A DNA stretch of 35,306 nt, taken from assembly GCA_016775335.1 (NCBI GenBank), contig JAEUGJ010000002.1, forward strand, positions 92,844-128,149, in the 5' to 3' direction. This document shows, piece by piece, positions 6,917-15,317 of this stretch. The translations under genes and the position numbers were made by a program. Each line of letters starts with the position of its first letter. Positions within the stretch are counted from its first letter, which is position 1. A model generated the notes under the pieces. That model had not been told where the DNA came from. It saw nothing but the letters and a program-made list of their open reading frames with translations, and ran no database searches. This stretch comes from Mogibacterium sp. GTDB lineage: Bacteria > Bacillota > Clostridia > Peptostreptococcales > Anaerovoracaceae.

Positions 6917-9655
6917 CTATGCGTTTCTTCCGCAGCAGTTCTTGTATTTCTTTCCGCTTCCGCATGGGCAAGGATCGTTCCGTCCCACCTTCGGCGCTTT
7001 CCGATGTACCGTCTCCTGGTGCTTCTCCTCTTCCGGAGCCGCATCCGGTCCGTTTGCGGGTTCCTCATCTCGGTACTCCGCCTTGGAAGATTCCTGGCTG
7101 AGAATCCGGCTAGTCCGCTCCGTGCGGGTGGTAACCGTTACGTTGTAGCAGTATTTTACCACTTCCTCCCGGATATCGGAAATCATTTCTTCGAACATGG
7201 AGAAACCTTCCGATGCGTATGCCATTGCCGGGTCCTGCTGACCCAGTCCCCGAAGTCCGATACCGGTCTTCAGCTGATCCATGGCGTCGATGTGATCCAT
7301 CCAGCGGTTGTCCACCACTCGGAGCATGATCATCCGCTCCACTTCACGCATCTGTTCACTGCCGATCTCCGCTTCCTTGGCATCGTATACCTTCTCGAAG
7401 GCCTGCTTCAGATCTTCCTTAAAGCGGTCGCTGTCCAGTTCCAGCTTCTCTTCCTCCGTATATCCGGCAAACTCATCCCGGTATCTCGGGGTGATGTTGT
7501 CCAGCGCATCGTAAATCCGATCGAAATCCCATTCCTCCGGATACTTGGATTCCATGGTCACCGGATCCACAATTCCGTCCACCAGTTCGCCCATCATGCC
7601 CAGGATGTACTCCTTCAGGTCCACGCCGTCCAGAACCATCCGGCGCTGGCCGTAAATGATTTCTCTCTGCTTGTTCATTACGTTGTCGTACTGGAGCACG
7701 TATTTACGGATGCCGAAGTTCTTGCCTTCCACCTTCTTCTGCGCGTTCTCGATGGACTTGGACAGCATGCCGGCTTCAATGGCCTCATCGTCCTCCAGCC
7801 CCACGCGCTCTACCAGGCGCTGCATCTTCTCGCCGCCGAAGAGTCTCATCAGATCGTCTTCCAGGGAAATGAAGAACTGGGATTCACCCGGGTCTCCCTG
7901 ACGTCCCGCACGGCCTCGCAGCTGGTTATCGATACGACGGGATTCGTGACGTTCCGTACCGATGATGCACAGTCCGCCCAATTCTTTTACCTTCTCCTGC
8001 TCCGGCTTTCTCTCCGTCTCGTACTCCTTGCACAGCTGCTTGTAGGTGTCTCTGGCTTCGTTCAGCTCCGGATCCTCCGACTTGGTGATTCCGGTCATAA
8101 AAGCAAGCTGCTCCGGCGTATACTCCCGGCGCTTCATCTCCTTCCGCGCTTCGAACTCCGGATTTCCGCCCAGGATGATATCCGTACCACGGCCTGCCAT
8201 ATTGGTGGCGATGGTTACCGCGCCCAGGCGTCCTGCCTCGGCAACGATTTCCGCTTCTCGCTCGTGGTGCTTTGCGTTCAATACGTTGTGCTTGATGCCT
8301 CTCTTCTTCAGCTGCTGGCTGATGAGTTCGGAAATCTCAACGGAAATGGTACCCACCAGTACCGGTTGTCCCTTTTCGTGGACCTCCGCCACTCGGTTCA
8401 CGATGGCCGCATATTTTCCGGATTCGTGAGCGTACACCGCATCCTGCTTGTCCACACGGGCAATCGGCAAGTTGGTCGGAATGACCACAACGTCCATGTT
8501 GTAGATATCCCGGAACTCGTCTTCCTCGGTCTTCGCCGTACCGGTCATTCCGGACAGCTTCTGGTACATACGGAAGTAGTTCTGCAGGGTGATGGTGGCC
8601 AGGGTCTTGGACTCCGCCCGGATATTCACCCCTTCTTTGGCTTCGATGGCCTGATGCAGACCGTTGCTGAAACGGCGGCCGTACATGAGACGACCGGTAA
8701 ATTCGTCGACAATCAGGATCTCGCCGTCCTGCACGATGTAGTCCACATCCCGCTTCATCAGGTAGTTGGCGCGGAGGGCCTGATTCACATAGTGGTTCAG
8801 CTCCATGTTGTCCGGATCCGAGAAGTTCTGAATGTCAAAATACTGCTCGCACTGCGCCACACCTTCATCCGTCAGGGAAATCTGGTTGTCCTTCTCGTCG
8901 ATTTTGTAATCCGTATCCTTCAGCAACGTCTTTACAAAGCTGTTGGCGGATACGTACATGCCGCTGGAATCCACGCCCTGTCCGGAAATAATCAGCGGCG
9001 TTCTGGCTTCATCGATGAGGATGGAGTCCACCTCGTCCACGATGGCGAAGTTCAGCTCTCTCTGAATCAGCTCTTCCTCATAGGTCACCATGTTGTCCCG
9101 CAGGTAGTCGAAACCGAACTCGTTGTTGGTTCCGTATGTGATATCGCAGCGATACGCCGCCTTCCGGTCTTCTCCTTCAATGGCGTGGGTCACGCAGCCC
9201 ACGGTGAGTCCCAGGAAGTTGTAAATCTTTCCCATCCATTCCGCGTCACGGCTTGCCAGGTAATCGTTGACGGTAACTACGTGCACGCCCTTGCCGGTCA
9301 GTGCATTCAGGTATGCCGCCAGGGTTGCCACCAGGGTCTTACCTTCACCGGTCTTCATCTCGGCAATTCGTCCCTGATGAAGAACCACACCGCCGATGAG
9401 CTGTACCCGGAAGTGCTTCATGCCAACCGCACGCCACGCACCTTCCCGGCATACCGCAAAGGCTTCCGGCAGAAGGTCGTCCAATGTCTCTCCCTCGGCC
9501 AATCTGTCCTTGAACTCTTGGGTCTTTGCCCGCAGCTCGTCATCCGTCAGCTTCTGCATATCCTCGTCGAAAGCCTCGATACGGTCGACAATCTTCTCCA
9601 CCTTCCGGACTTCCTTCGCATTAAGATCTCCGAATATTTTTTCCAAAAATCCCAT
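6917..9655 (-). CDS. secA: Preprotein translocase ATPase SecA
   Basis: The 912-residue protein drives export of pre-proteins through SecYEG by ATP hydrolysis at the inner face of the membrane. It begins MGFLEKIFGDLNAKEVRK and has Walker A in MKTGEGKTL (about 100-107), the DEAD-type box in DEVDSILIDEARTP (about 207), the preprotein cross-linking region, the second NBD with MAGRGTDIILGG, and HESRRIDNQLRGRAGRQGDPG. The C-terminus ends in the zinc-binding SEC-C motif CPCGSGKKYKNCC. Length and motifs are complete. The gene follows the CNNM/CorC-like gene by 22 nt and precedes prfB; the secA-prfB order is widespread in Firmicutes. Confidence 0.98.
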   Translation of the reverse strand: MGFLEKIFGDLNAKEVRKVEKIVDRIEAFDEDMQKLTDDELRAKTQEFKDRLAEGETLDDLLPEAFAVCREGAWRAVGMKHFRVQLIGGVVLHQGRIAEMKTGEGKTLVATLAAYLNALTGKGVHVVTVNDYLASRDAEWMGKIYNFLGLTVGCVTHAIEGEDRKAAYRCDITYGTNNEFGFDYLRDNMVTYEEELIQRELNFAIVDEVDSILIDEARTPLIISGQGVDSSGMYVSANSFVKTLLKDTDYKIDEKDNQISLTDEGVAQCEQYFDIQNFSDPDNMELNHYVNQALRANYLMKRDVDYIVQDGEILIVDEFTGRLMYGRRFSNGLHQAIEAKEGVNIRAESKTLATITLQNYFRMYQKLSGMTGTAKTEEDEFRDIYNMDVVVIPTNLPIARVDKQDAVYAHESGKYAAIVNRVAEVHEKGQPVLVGTISVEISELISQQLKKRGIKHNVLNAKHHEREAEIVAEAGRLGAVTIATNMAGRGTDIILGGNPEFEARKEMKRREYTPEQLAFMTGITKSEDPELNEARDTYKQLCKEYETERKPEQEKVKELGGLCIIGTERHESRRIDNQLRGRAGRQGDPGESQFFISLEDDLMRLFGGEKMQRLVERVGLEDDEAIEAGMLSKSIENAQKKVEGKNFGIRKYVLQYDNVMNKQREIIYGQRRMVLDGVDLKEYILGMMGELVDGIVDPVTMESKYPEEWDFDRIYDALDNITPRYRDEFAGYTEEEKLELDSDRFKEDLKQAFEKVYDAKEAEIGSEQMREVERMIMLRVVDNRWMDHIDAMDQLKTGIGLRGLGQQDPAMAYASEGFSMFEEMISDIREEVVKYCYNVTVTTRTERTSRILSQESSKAEYRDEEPANGPDAAPEEEKHQETVHRKAPKVGRNDPCPCGSGKKYKNCCGRNA

Positions 9656-9677
9656 TCAACTTCTCCTTTAATTAAAA

Positions 9678-10937
9678 CTATTCATCTTCCTCCGGAATGT
9701 CCTCAATCCGGATCTGAACCATTAACGCCCTTCTTTCATCCGCCCGGGTTACCCGCACGTGAAAAATCTTATGTCTCGACCGATAGGTGAAGGTGTCTCC
9801 CACCTTTGCCAGCCGGTCCAGCTCAATCATAACCCAACCGTTGATGGTGGTGGCATTGATATCGATGTCCTCGCCCACCATCTCGAAGAACTTCTCCACG
9901 TTGGCGCCGCCGGCAACGGAATAGGATCCGTCGTACAGCCGGGTCACCTCCCGCATCTCGATGGCATCGTGTTCGTCGTAAATCTTTCCCACCAGCTCCT
10001 CGATAATGTCTTCCATGGTGACCAGTCCGGTGGTTCCGCCGTACTCATCCACGATGATGGCGATGTGGGTCTTCTTGGTCTGCATCTTCTTCAGCAGCAC
10101 CGCTGCCTTGATGGATTCCGCCACATAGGCCACCGGCTTGATGTACTGCTCCAGCTCCCGGTTCTCCCCCACCACGTAATTGTGGAAGTCCTTCTGATTG
10201 ATGATTCCGATAATGTTATCCAGGTCGTCCTCGTACACCGGAAGTCGGGAAAGCCCGCTCTCCTTAAAGGTCCGGCCGATTTCCTCCACGGAGGTTCCCA
10301 GCTCCACCGCCACGATATCCACTCGCGGGGTAATCACGTCGATGGCCTCCAGGTCGTCGAACTCGATGGCGTTGGTAATCAGCTCCTGCTGCTCCTTGCC
10401 GATGCTTCCGCCGATCTGAGCCTCCTCCACGATGGTAATCAACTCGTCCTCGGTGTAGGATCCGTTCTCCTGAGTTCCGAAAATCTTCCCCAGCAGCTTC
10501 TTCCACAAGGAAAAGAACACGTTCAGCGGCGTAAATATCCACATCAGCCCCCGCATAATCGGTGCCGCAAAAAGCGCGAACCCCTCCGGGTGTTCTTTTG
10601 CAATATTCTTCGGAGAGATTTCCCCAAAAATAAGCACCGCCACGGTCATCACTACCGTCGACACCGTCGGGCCCAAAGAGCCGCCCAGCAGCGCAACAAA
10701 CATCACCGTCGCAATGGCGGTCATGCCGATATTGGCAATATTATTTCCAATGAGAATCGTGGACAGCAGCTTGTCGTACCGGTCCTCCAGCTTCAACACC
10801 AGCTTCGCGTTCTTCACGTCATCATTGGCCATATTCTTCATCTTAATGCGATTGAGGGATGTAAACGCCGTCTCCGTTGCAGAAAAGAAAGCGGATAACA
10901 ATAACAGACATAAAATACTGAAAATATAGGCTGTCAA
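9678..10937 (-). CDS. CNNM/CorC-family membrane protein (DUF21, two CBS, transporter-associated domain)
   Basis: The 419-residue product has an N-terminal hydrophobic DUF21/CNNM region (about 1-180, with SAFFSATETAFTSLNRIKMKN and FGEISPKNIAKE), a CBS pair (about 190-320, TPRVDIVAVE and IVDEYGGTTGLVTMEDIIEE) and a C-terminal CorC_HlyC domain ending in an acidic tail. Members are often labelled hemolysin, but evidence from related proteins points to magnesium or other divalent cation export. The start is a TTG at 10937 with AGGAGG 5 nt before it; no ATG lies close. Upstream, TATAAT at 10988-10983 (minus) is a possible -10 without a clear -35. It probably heads the transcript running into secA. 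Confidence 0.88.
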   Translation of the reverse strand: MTAYIFSILCLLLLSAFFSATETAFTSLNRIKMKNMANDDVKNAKLVLKLEDRYDKLLSTILIGNNIANIGMTAIATVMFVALLGGSLGPTVSTVVMTVAVLIFGEISPKNIAKEHPEGFALFAAPIMRGLMWIFTPLNVFFSLWKKLLGKIFGTQENGSYTEDELITIVEEAQIGGSIGKEQQELITNAIEFDDLEAIDVITPRVDIVAVELGTSVEEIGRTFKESGLSRLPVYEDDLDNIIGIINQKDFHNYVVGENRELEQYIKPVAYVAESIKAAVLLKKMQTKKTHIAIIVDEYGGTTGLVTMEDIIEELVGKIYDEHDAIEMREVTRLYDGSYSVAGGANVEKFFEMVGEDIDINATTINGWVMIELDRLAKVGDTFTYRSRHKIFHVRVTRADERRALMVQIRIEDIPEEDE

Positions 10938-11154
10938 AATTTCCTCCTGTCCCTAATTACAAATATGCTTACGCATCATTGAATTATACTATATTATTGT
11001 GGTGAATAAAAGAATTTCAACTATCGGGACTGAGTTTTTGGAAGGTTTTTTCAATAGATGGGGTGGGATGTATAGATTGGATTGATAGGAATGAGATAGG
11101 AATTTGAAACGAATGCGGCGGCGGAACTCACTCCGCCGCCTTGTCGTTCTTTTT
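10938..11154. other. 217-nt intergenic region
   Basis: It holds the likely promoter of the CNNM gene near 10983-11020 (AT-rich, minus-strand TATAAT and TAATAT, with TTGAAA at 11020-11015), a purine-rich stretch at about 11050-11110 and the hairpin at 11117-11140. No coding potential is supported. Confidence 0.5.
11117..11140. terminator. GC-rich hairpin next to the small membrane protein gene
   Basis: The inverted repeat GGCGGCGGA / TCCGCCGCC with a 6-nt loop lies 14 nt past the stop of the minus-strand gene at 11155. The T-run is better on the plus side (TTGTCGTTCTTTTTT), so polarity is uncertain, but it separates two minus-strand units. Confidence 0.6.
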
Positions 11155-11523
11155 TCATGCTTTTTTTGCCATTCGAGCAACAGAAACAATGCATCCGGCC
11201 ACAGCAATTCCGATTACTGTGACTCCCCATGCACTCAGGCCGGACATCAACGTCGTTGCGGAATAATTGTTTCCTTCAAAAATCTGTCCCTGACGATACA
11301 CAAACAGCAGCATCGCCGGAATGAGCAGCAGATTTCCAATCAAACAAAACGCTTCCTTCCGCAGAAAACATCCAATCACCGCTGTCGCCACCGCCAAAAA
11401 GCATCCCGGGCTGAGCAGGAAATCAATTCCCTGAATTCCATCCACCCCCGGCTGATTGCTGTACCAAACACAGGGGGTTAGCACCAAAATAAGTGCCGGA
11501 AATAAAAACATCTTATCTTTCAT
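11155..11523 (-). CDS. Small hypothetical membrane protein, four predicted helices
   Basis: I do not recognise this 122-residue protein. It has four hydrophobic stretches: about 5-20 (FLFPALILVLTPCVW), 38-55 (LSPGCFLAVATAVIGCF), 59-77 (AFCLIGNLLLIPAMLLFVY) and 95-117 (AWGVTVIGIAVAGCIVSVA), with a basic C-terminus RMAKKA. The start ATG at 11523 has GAGGAGG about 6 nt upstream, and an extended -10 (TGC TATGAT, minus strand at 11561-11553) lies 30 nt further up, so it is probably its own transcript. No signal for a partner gene is visible. The real RBS and promoter support that it is expressed. Confidence 0.7.
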   Translation of the reverse strand: MKDKMFLFPALILVLTPCVWYSNQPGVDGIQGIDFLLSPGCFLAVATAVIGCFLRKEAFCLIGNLLLIPAMLLFVYRQGQIFEGNNYSATTLMSGLSAWGVTVIGIAVAGCIVSVARMAKKA

Positions 11524-11644
11524 ACGAGCCTCCTCTCTGGTTATGTATAATCATCATAGCATAGTAGACTTTATTTGTATATCTATCTTTTTTAGCTTCC
11601 CAATCGGCGAGCCGCCGGATGAGCTTCCGGCCGGCTCCGATACG

Positions 11645-11892
11645 AAAAGTTGGCGCCTCGAAACGGTAGCTCAAGGCTTTGCCGAGAGTGAGGCGCCAAC
11701 TCGGGCGGTCGGCAGGCAGGCTCCGGGGCAAAAAGTTGGCGCCTCGAAACGGTAGCTCAAGGCTTTGCCGGGAGTGAGGCGCCAACTCGGGCGGCCGGCC
11801 GGCTGGCTCCGGGGGAAAATGTTGGCGCCTCGGAACGGTGGCATAAGGCTTTGCCGGGGATGAGGCGCCAACTCGGGTGGCCGGCCGGCGCC
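11645..11892. repeat. 86-bp tandem repeat array with 11-bp hairpin arms
   Basis: Units begin at 11649, 11735 and 11821, an exact 86-bp period. Each contains GTTGGCGCCTC and its exact complement GAGGCGCCAAC 30 nt later (for example 11649-11659 and 11690-11700). Within that loop CGG-t-AGC / GCT-tt-GCCG can form an inner stem. The third copy has diverged from the first two. The core aligns without gaps to the 96-bp array at 1-253 (about 45 of 62 positions identical), so both belong to one family. It lies just beyond the terminator of the histidine phosphatase gene. Confidence 0.92.
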
Positions 11893-11910
11893 TTTTGATA
11901 CCTGGGAATG

Positions 11911-11937
11911 AAAAAACGGCAGAGCCGGAGGCGCTGC
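11911..11937 (-). terminator. Terminator of the LTA synthase-like/histidine phosphatase operon
   Basis: On the minus strand GCAG-C-GCC-TCC-GGC-T-CTGC folds into a 7-bp stem with one internal mismatch, followed after CG by six Ts. It starts 3 nt past the histidine phosphatase stop codon. Confidence 0.8.
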
Positions 11938-11940
11938 TCG

Positions 11941-12543
11941 TTATGCCTCGTGCTCTGCCGCGATTTCCAAATGTTCTGTTGCCGTGCCGTCTTGGATGCG
12001 AATCTCGTATCCGCTTCCCGGACTCGGCGTCCAGTCGAAGATGTTTTTCTTCTCGCCGGAGAACAGGATTTCCATGATTGCGGAAATCACTGCGCCGTGA
12101 AGGACCGCGATGACCCGGGGATTGTCCTCGTGAAGAAGGGTTTCCAGGCCCCGATTGACCCGGCGGAAAAAGCCTTCGTAGGAGTCTCCGCCCGGAAAAT
12201 CGAATTCCGGCATCTCCCCTTTGAGCCAGCGGCTCCCTAAGGGCGTCGCCAGCACTTCGTCGAAGGTCTTCATTTCGAAGATTCCGATTTCAATCTCCCG
12301 AAGGTCCGGGATCCGGCCGTGAGGCCTTTCCCCGTAGATGGCCTCAAAGGTCTGCTCCGTGCGGAGCATCCCCGAGGTGTACAGCGCAGCGGCCTCGCCC
12401 TCCGGATACAACCCGCGCCGCCGCTTCGCCTCCACCTCCTGCCGGCCGGATGGGGTAATGGGGAGGTCCGTGCTTCCGTAGAACAGCTTCCGTTCCGTCC
12501 CCTCCGTGTTTCCGTGCCGGATTAGATACAATTTTCTTTCCAT
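11941..12543 (-). CDS. Histidine phosphatase family protein (phosphoglycerate mutase-like)
   Basis: The 200-residue product opens with the branch-1 signature LYLIRHGNTEGTERKLFYGSTDLPIT, in which the His of RHG is the phospho-acceptor. Further family elements are TSGMLRTEQTFEAI, LREIEIGIFE with the catalytic acid, and the second His in AVLHGAVISAIM. Relatives include cobalamin/alpha-ribazole phosphatases and broad-specificity phosphatases; the substrate cannot be told. It begins 2 nt after the LTA synthase-like gene and ends at a terminator, so it is the second gene of that operon. A link to cell-envelope phosphate turnover is inference. Confidence 0.88.
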   Translation of the reverse strand: MERKLYLIRHGNTEGTERKLFYGSTDLPITPSGRQEVEAKRRRGLYPEGEAAALYTSGMLRTEQTFEAIYGERPHGRIPDLREIEIGIFEMKTFDEVLATPLGSRWLKGEMPEFDFPGGDSYEGFFRRVNRGLETLLHEDNPRVIAVLHGAVISAIMEILFSGEKKNIFDWTPSPGSGYEIRIQDGTATEHLEIAAEHEA

Positions 12544-12545
12544 GT

Positions 12546-15110
12546 CTATTTACCGCTTTTTTTCAGGTTAAAGAAGCTGTCTACCGTGTGGCCGGTATCC
12601 GCCAGCAGGTTGTACTGCAGCTTCCGGTACTCGTTGATTTTCTTGGAATACTTGGATTCCTCCGTCAGGCGGTGCAGCTTGCTGTCGTCGCCCATGTAGA
12701 ATTCTCCGGCGACGAACTTCACCGTCTTGTGCATATCCACCAGGTACTTCTGGTAACCCGTCATCTGAACGCCCATTTTGTCCAGGGTGTAGGCGCCCAG
12801 CATGTTGGCGCTGATGTCCACATTGTCTTCCGATCCGATATCGTAATTCGCCCAGATGATGAACGGGGTGATATACCGGTTGGCCTGCTGTTCCTTGGAG
12901 ATGTTGTCCACGGACTTTCCGTTGTACAGAGCATCCCAGAAGGAATCTTCCAGGGCCGGCTGATGATCTCCGAACATGACGATGACCGTCGGTTCGTCCA
13001 CGTTCTCGAAGTATTCCGTCAAATTCTTGAAGGCATCGTCGGATTTCTTCATCAGGTTCAGGAACAGCTCCGCCTGATCGTCCTTCAGCTTGGAATCGGT
13101 GATTTTAACCGGACGATCGATGTCTCCCTGCTTCGCCGCATCGAACCCGCCGTGGTTCTGCATGGTGACGTTGAAGAGGTAGAACGGATTGCTCTGATTC
13201 TTTGCCCGGTATTCTTCATAGTATTCTTTCAGCAGCTTGAAGTCGCCCTCATCGGACATGTATTTTGCACGGATGAAGTCCAGCTTGCTCTCCGGAATGT
13301 CTTCCATGGAGATGAAGTCGTCAAATCCCAGCAGCGGATAGACCACTTCCCGGTTCCATCCCTTTCCGTAATACGGATGCACCGCTTTGTTGTACCCGTA
13401 ATTCTGCTGCTTCAGCGTGGTGGTAAAGTTGGCCAGTTCTGTGTGCACCAGGGAATTGTAGGCCACGCTCCGCGGCGGCAGGAAGGCCATGGAAGTTCCC
13501 GTCAGGAACTCAAACTCCGAGTTGGCCGTGTTGGCGCCGAAAATGGACATGTGGCAATGTCCCTTGATGGTGTTTTTCTTCAAGCTGTGAATGTACGGCA
13601 TGTAATCCGAAGAGGTTTTGATCTTGCCGTCCACGTTCAGGTCCGCCAAGGACTCGTTCATCACCACCAGCACGTTCGGGGATTTCTTACCGATTATGTT
13701 CTTTTTCTCCGAATCCGACGGATACTTGGCCGCAACCTTCTCCACCGCACTCACGGAATATCCTTCCGGTTTCTCGATGGTGTTGTAGGTCCAGGTGATG
13801 ATAAAGGACAGGGCGGTGCCTCTCCGCTTATAATATCCCTGCGGATGCCAGGTCTTGACCTGGATATCGTGGTTCTTCAGGAAGTCGGTGTTGAACAGGG
13901 TGTGATAGAACCCGCCCAATGTCACGGCGCAGGCCAGCAGGCCCACCAGACGCTTCTTCCACGGAAAACCCTTCTCCATGCGCAGGCTCAGCGCTGCGGT
14001 CACGAAGACGACGGTGAATATCAGGGAATAGATAATCCGCAGATCCAATTCAAAGGAGTAGTTCCCCGCAACCTCCGTCGCCGTACCCAGAGAATAGATG
14101 TCCTGGAACATGATCGGGGTTCCCCGGAACTTGAACACGTAGTAGTTTCCCAGCGCGCAGACCGATGCCACCAGCACGGTCAGAGACGCTGCCACGGTGG
14201 TCCGATTGGTAATCACGTAGAAAATCCACGCCACCAGGATGTAAATCAGCAGGTTCAGCAGGACTACCAGCGGCACCCGGGTCGCCTGGTGGATGATGGC
14301 ACCCAGTCCCATGTCGTAGTACCGCATCATGATGATGTGGCAGAAGAACGGCGTCGCCGCCATGAACAGCCATCCAAAGATGCGGTTCAGGCTGGTATGC
14401 GGGAAGAATTTCTTCCGCTTCCACCGCACGTCGATCCAGTCCATCGGCAGCCAGGTGAAAACCAGGGACATCAGGAGCATGATAATCATAAAGGCCACGC
14501 TCACCACCGGCAGGAACTGATAGACCCACCGGACACGGAAATCCTGACCGGATGTTTTTTTGCCGTACACGGTGCTGCCCTTCAGATAGTCCTTCTGCTC
14601 ATCGGCCATCTTGCCCATGTAGACGCCCAGGTTGTCCGTTTTCGGACTGCCCTCGGTGCGCACCGCCAGCACGTATTCCTGTCCTTTTTCCAGGTCCGTG
14701 TTGAATTCGAATTCCGTAAAATCATCGTATTTGGTCAGGTGAATTTCGTTGCACGGCACCTCGACAGCAGACAGCACCTTGCCGTCCTTGTCCCGAATTT
14801 CCGCCTTCACCTTTCCCTTCAGAACGGTTTTGTCCAAGGTGTAGAGCCGCACTCCGGCCTTCCACAGATGGGCTTTCTGGGCCACGAAGGTCTGCGTGAC
14901 CTCCCGGTCGCCGGCAATCTCCACCGGTTCGTAGGAATGGGTCTCCAGCCGCTCCAGCACGTAGTTGCGGTTAAAGGTGCCGGCATTCATGAGCACCATT
15001 CCCATTCCGCAGATAATAATCAGTGTCAAAATAATCTTCCGGACGAGAAGGACCTTTCCCTTCCCCTGGAATCCGGAAATCTCAAAAAATCTCTGTAGCT
15101 TTGTTCTCAT
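12546..15110 (-). CDS. LTA synthase-like membrane phosphoglycerol transferase (sulfatase fold)
   Basis: Started at ATG 15110 (MRTKLQRFFEISGF) behind GGGGAG, the product has 854 residues; a longer frame upstream lacks a ribosome site. A first membrane helix (about 24-42) is followed by a beta-rich extracytoplasmic segment (about 45-190), then several helices (about 195-430) and an extracellular sulfatase-fold domain from about 477. Its metal and active-site residues match LtaS: Glu in VVMNES (about 485), nucleophile Thr in GANTANSEFEF (about 527), His in MQNHGG (about 649) and Asp-His in FGDHQPALED (about 711). LtaS enzymes move glycerol phosphate from phosphatidylglycerol to a glycolipid or other surface acceptor. 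The N-terminal beta segment is not part of classical LtaS, so the acceptor may differ. Confidence 0.85.
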   Translation of the reverse strand: MRTKLQRFFEISGFQGKGKVLLVRKIILTLIIICGMGMVLMNAGTFNRNYVLERLETHSYEPVEIAGDREVTQTFVAQKAHLWKAGVRLYTLDKTVLKGKVKAEIRDKDGKVLSAVEVPCNEIHLTKYDDFTEFEFNTDLEKGQEYVLAVRTEGSPKTDNLGVYMGKMADEQKDYLKGSTVYGKKTSGQDFRVRWVYQFLPVVSVAFMIIMLLMSLVFTWLPMDWIDVRWKRKKFFPHTSLNRIFGWLFMAATPFFCHIIMMRYYDMGLGAIIHQATRVPLVVLLNLLIYILVAWIFYVITNRTTVAASLTVLVASVCALGNYYVFKFRGTPIMFQDIYSLGTATEVAGNYSFELDLRIIYSLIFTVVFVTAALSLRMEKGFPWKKRLVGLLACAVTLGGFYHTLFNTDFLKNHDIQVKTWHPQGYYKRRGTALSFIITWTYNTIEKPEGYSVSAVEKVAAKYPSDSEKKNIIGKKSPNVLVVMNESLADLNVDGKIKTSSDYMPYIHSLKKNTIKGHCHMSIFGANTANSEFEFLTGTSMAFLPPRSVAYNSLVHTELANFTTTLKQQNYGYNKAVHPYYGKGWNREVVYPLLGFDDFISMEDIPESKLDFIRAKYMSDEGDFKLLKEYYEEYRAKNQSNPFYLFNVTMQNHGGFDAAKQGDIDRPVKITDSKLKDDQAELFLNLMKKSDDAFKNLTEYFENVDEPTVIVMFGDHQPALEDSFWDALYNGKSVDNISKEQQANRYITPFIIWANYDIGSEDNVDISANMLGAYTLDKMGVQMTGYQKYLVDMHKTVKFVAGEFYMGDDSKLHRLTEESKYSKKINEYRKLQYNLLADTGHTVDSFFNLKKSGK

Positions 15111-15141
15111 TTTTTCTCCCCAAAAAATATTTAACTCAATA

Positions 15142-15170
15142 ATTCTACACGCATACCCTTTCATTTTCAA
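15142..15170 (-). promoter_or_regulatory. Promoter of the LTA synthase-like operon
   Basis: On the minus strand TTGAAA (15170-15165), a 17-bp spacer and TAGAAT (15147-15142) form a good sigma-A type promoter, 32 nt before the chosen start. It is divergent from the acetyltransferase promoter. Confidence 0.75.
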
Positions 15171-15222
15171 GGGTTGTACGGTATAAAACTCCTTCTTCGG
15201 TGTGGAATTCCGTACTTTTTTT

Positions 15223-15231
15223 TGCTATAAT
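15223..15231 (+). promoter_or_regulatory. Extended -10 promoter of the acetyltransferase gene
   Basis: TGC-TATAAT is a perfect extended -10; no good -35 is seen 17 bp upstream. It lies 87 nt before the start codon. Confidence 0.7.
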
Positions 15232-15317
15232 TCGTATACGGTAAAAAGAAAGAACGCACCCCCGGAGACGTCCGGCGCGGCGCAAACTGTTTTTATAAAT
15301 GAAGGAGATTGAAGAGC

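Larger units (their letters stand above)
11524..11940. other. 417-nt intergenic region containing a repeat array
   Basis: From left to right it holds the promoter of the small membrane protein gene, a partial repeat unit (about 11609-11642, GCCGCCGGATGAGC and following), the three-copy array, and the terminator of the histidine phosphatase gene. Frames through the repeats are by-products of the repetition and are not called. Confidence 0.7.

Noticed and set aside
7004..9790. A 928-codon open frame on the strand opposite secA
   Set aside because: It lies antisense to the complete, motif-rich secA gene; such long antisense frames recur throughout this window because of codon bias.
11645..11892. 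CRISPR array
   Set aside because: The copies are contiguous 86-bp units with no variable spacers of constant length and no cas genes nearby.
15110..15170. Start of the LTA synthase-like gene at 15170
   Set aside because: The extra 20 codons run through the promoter; GGGGAG stands directly before ATG 15110.
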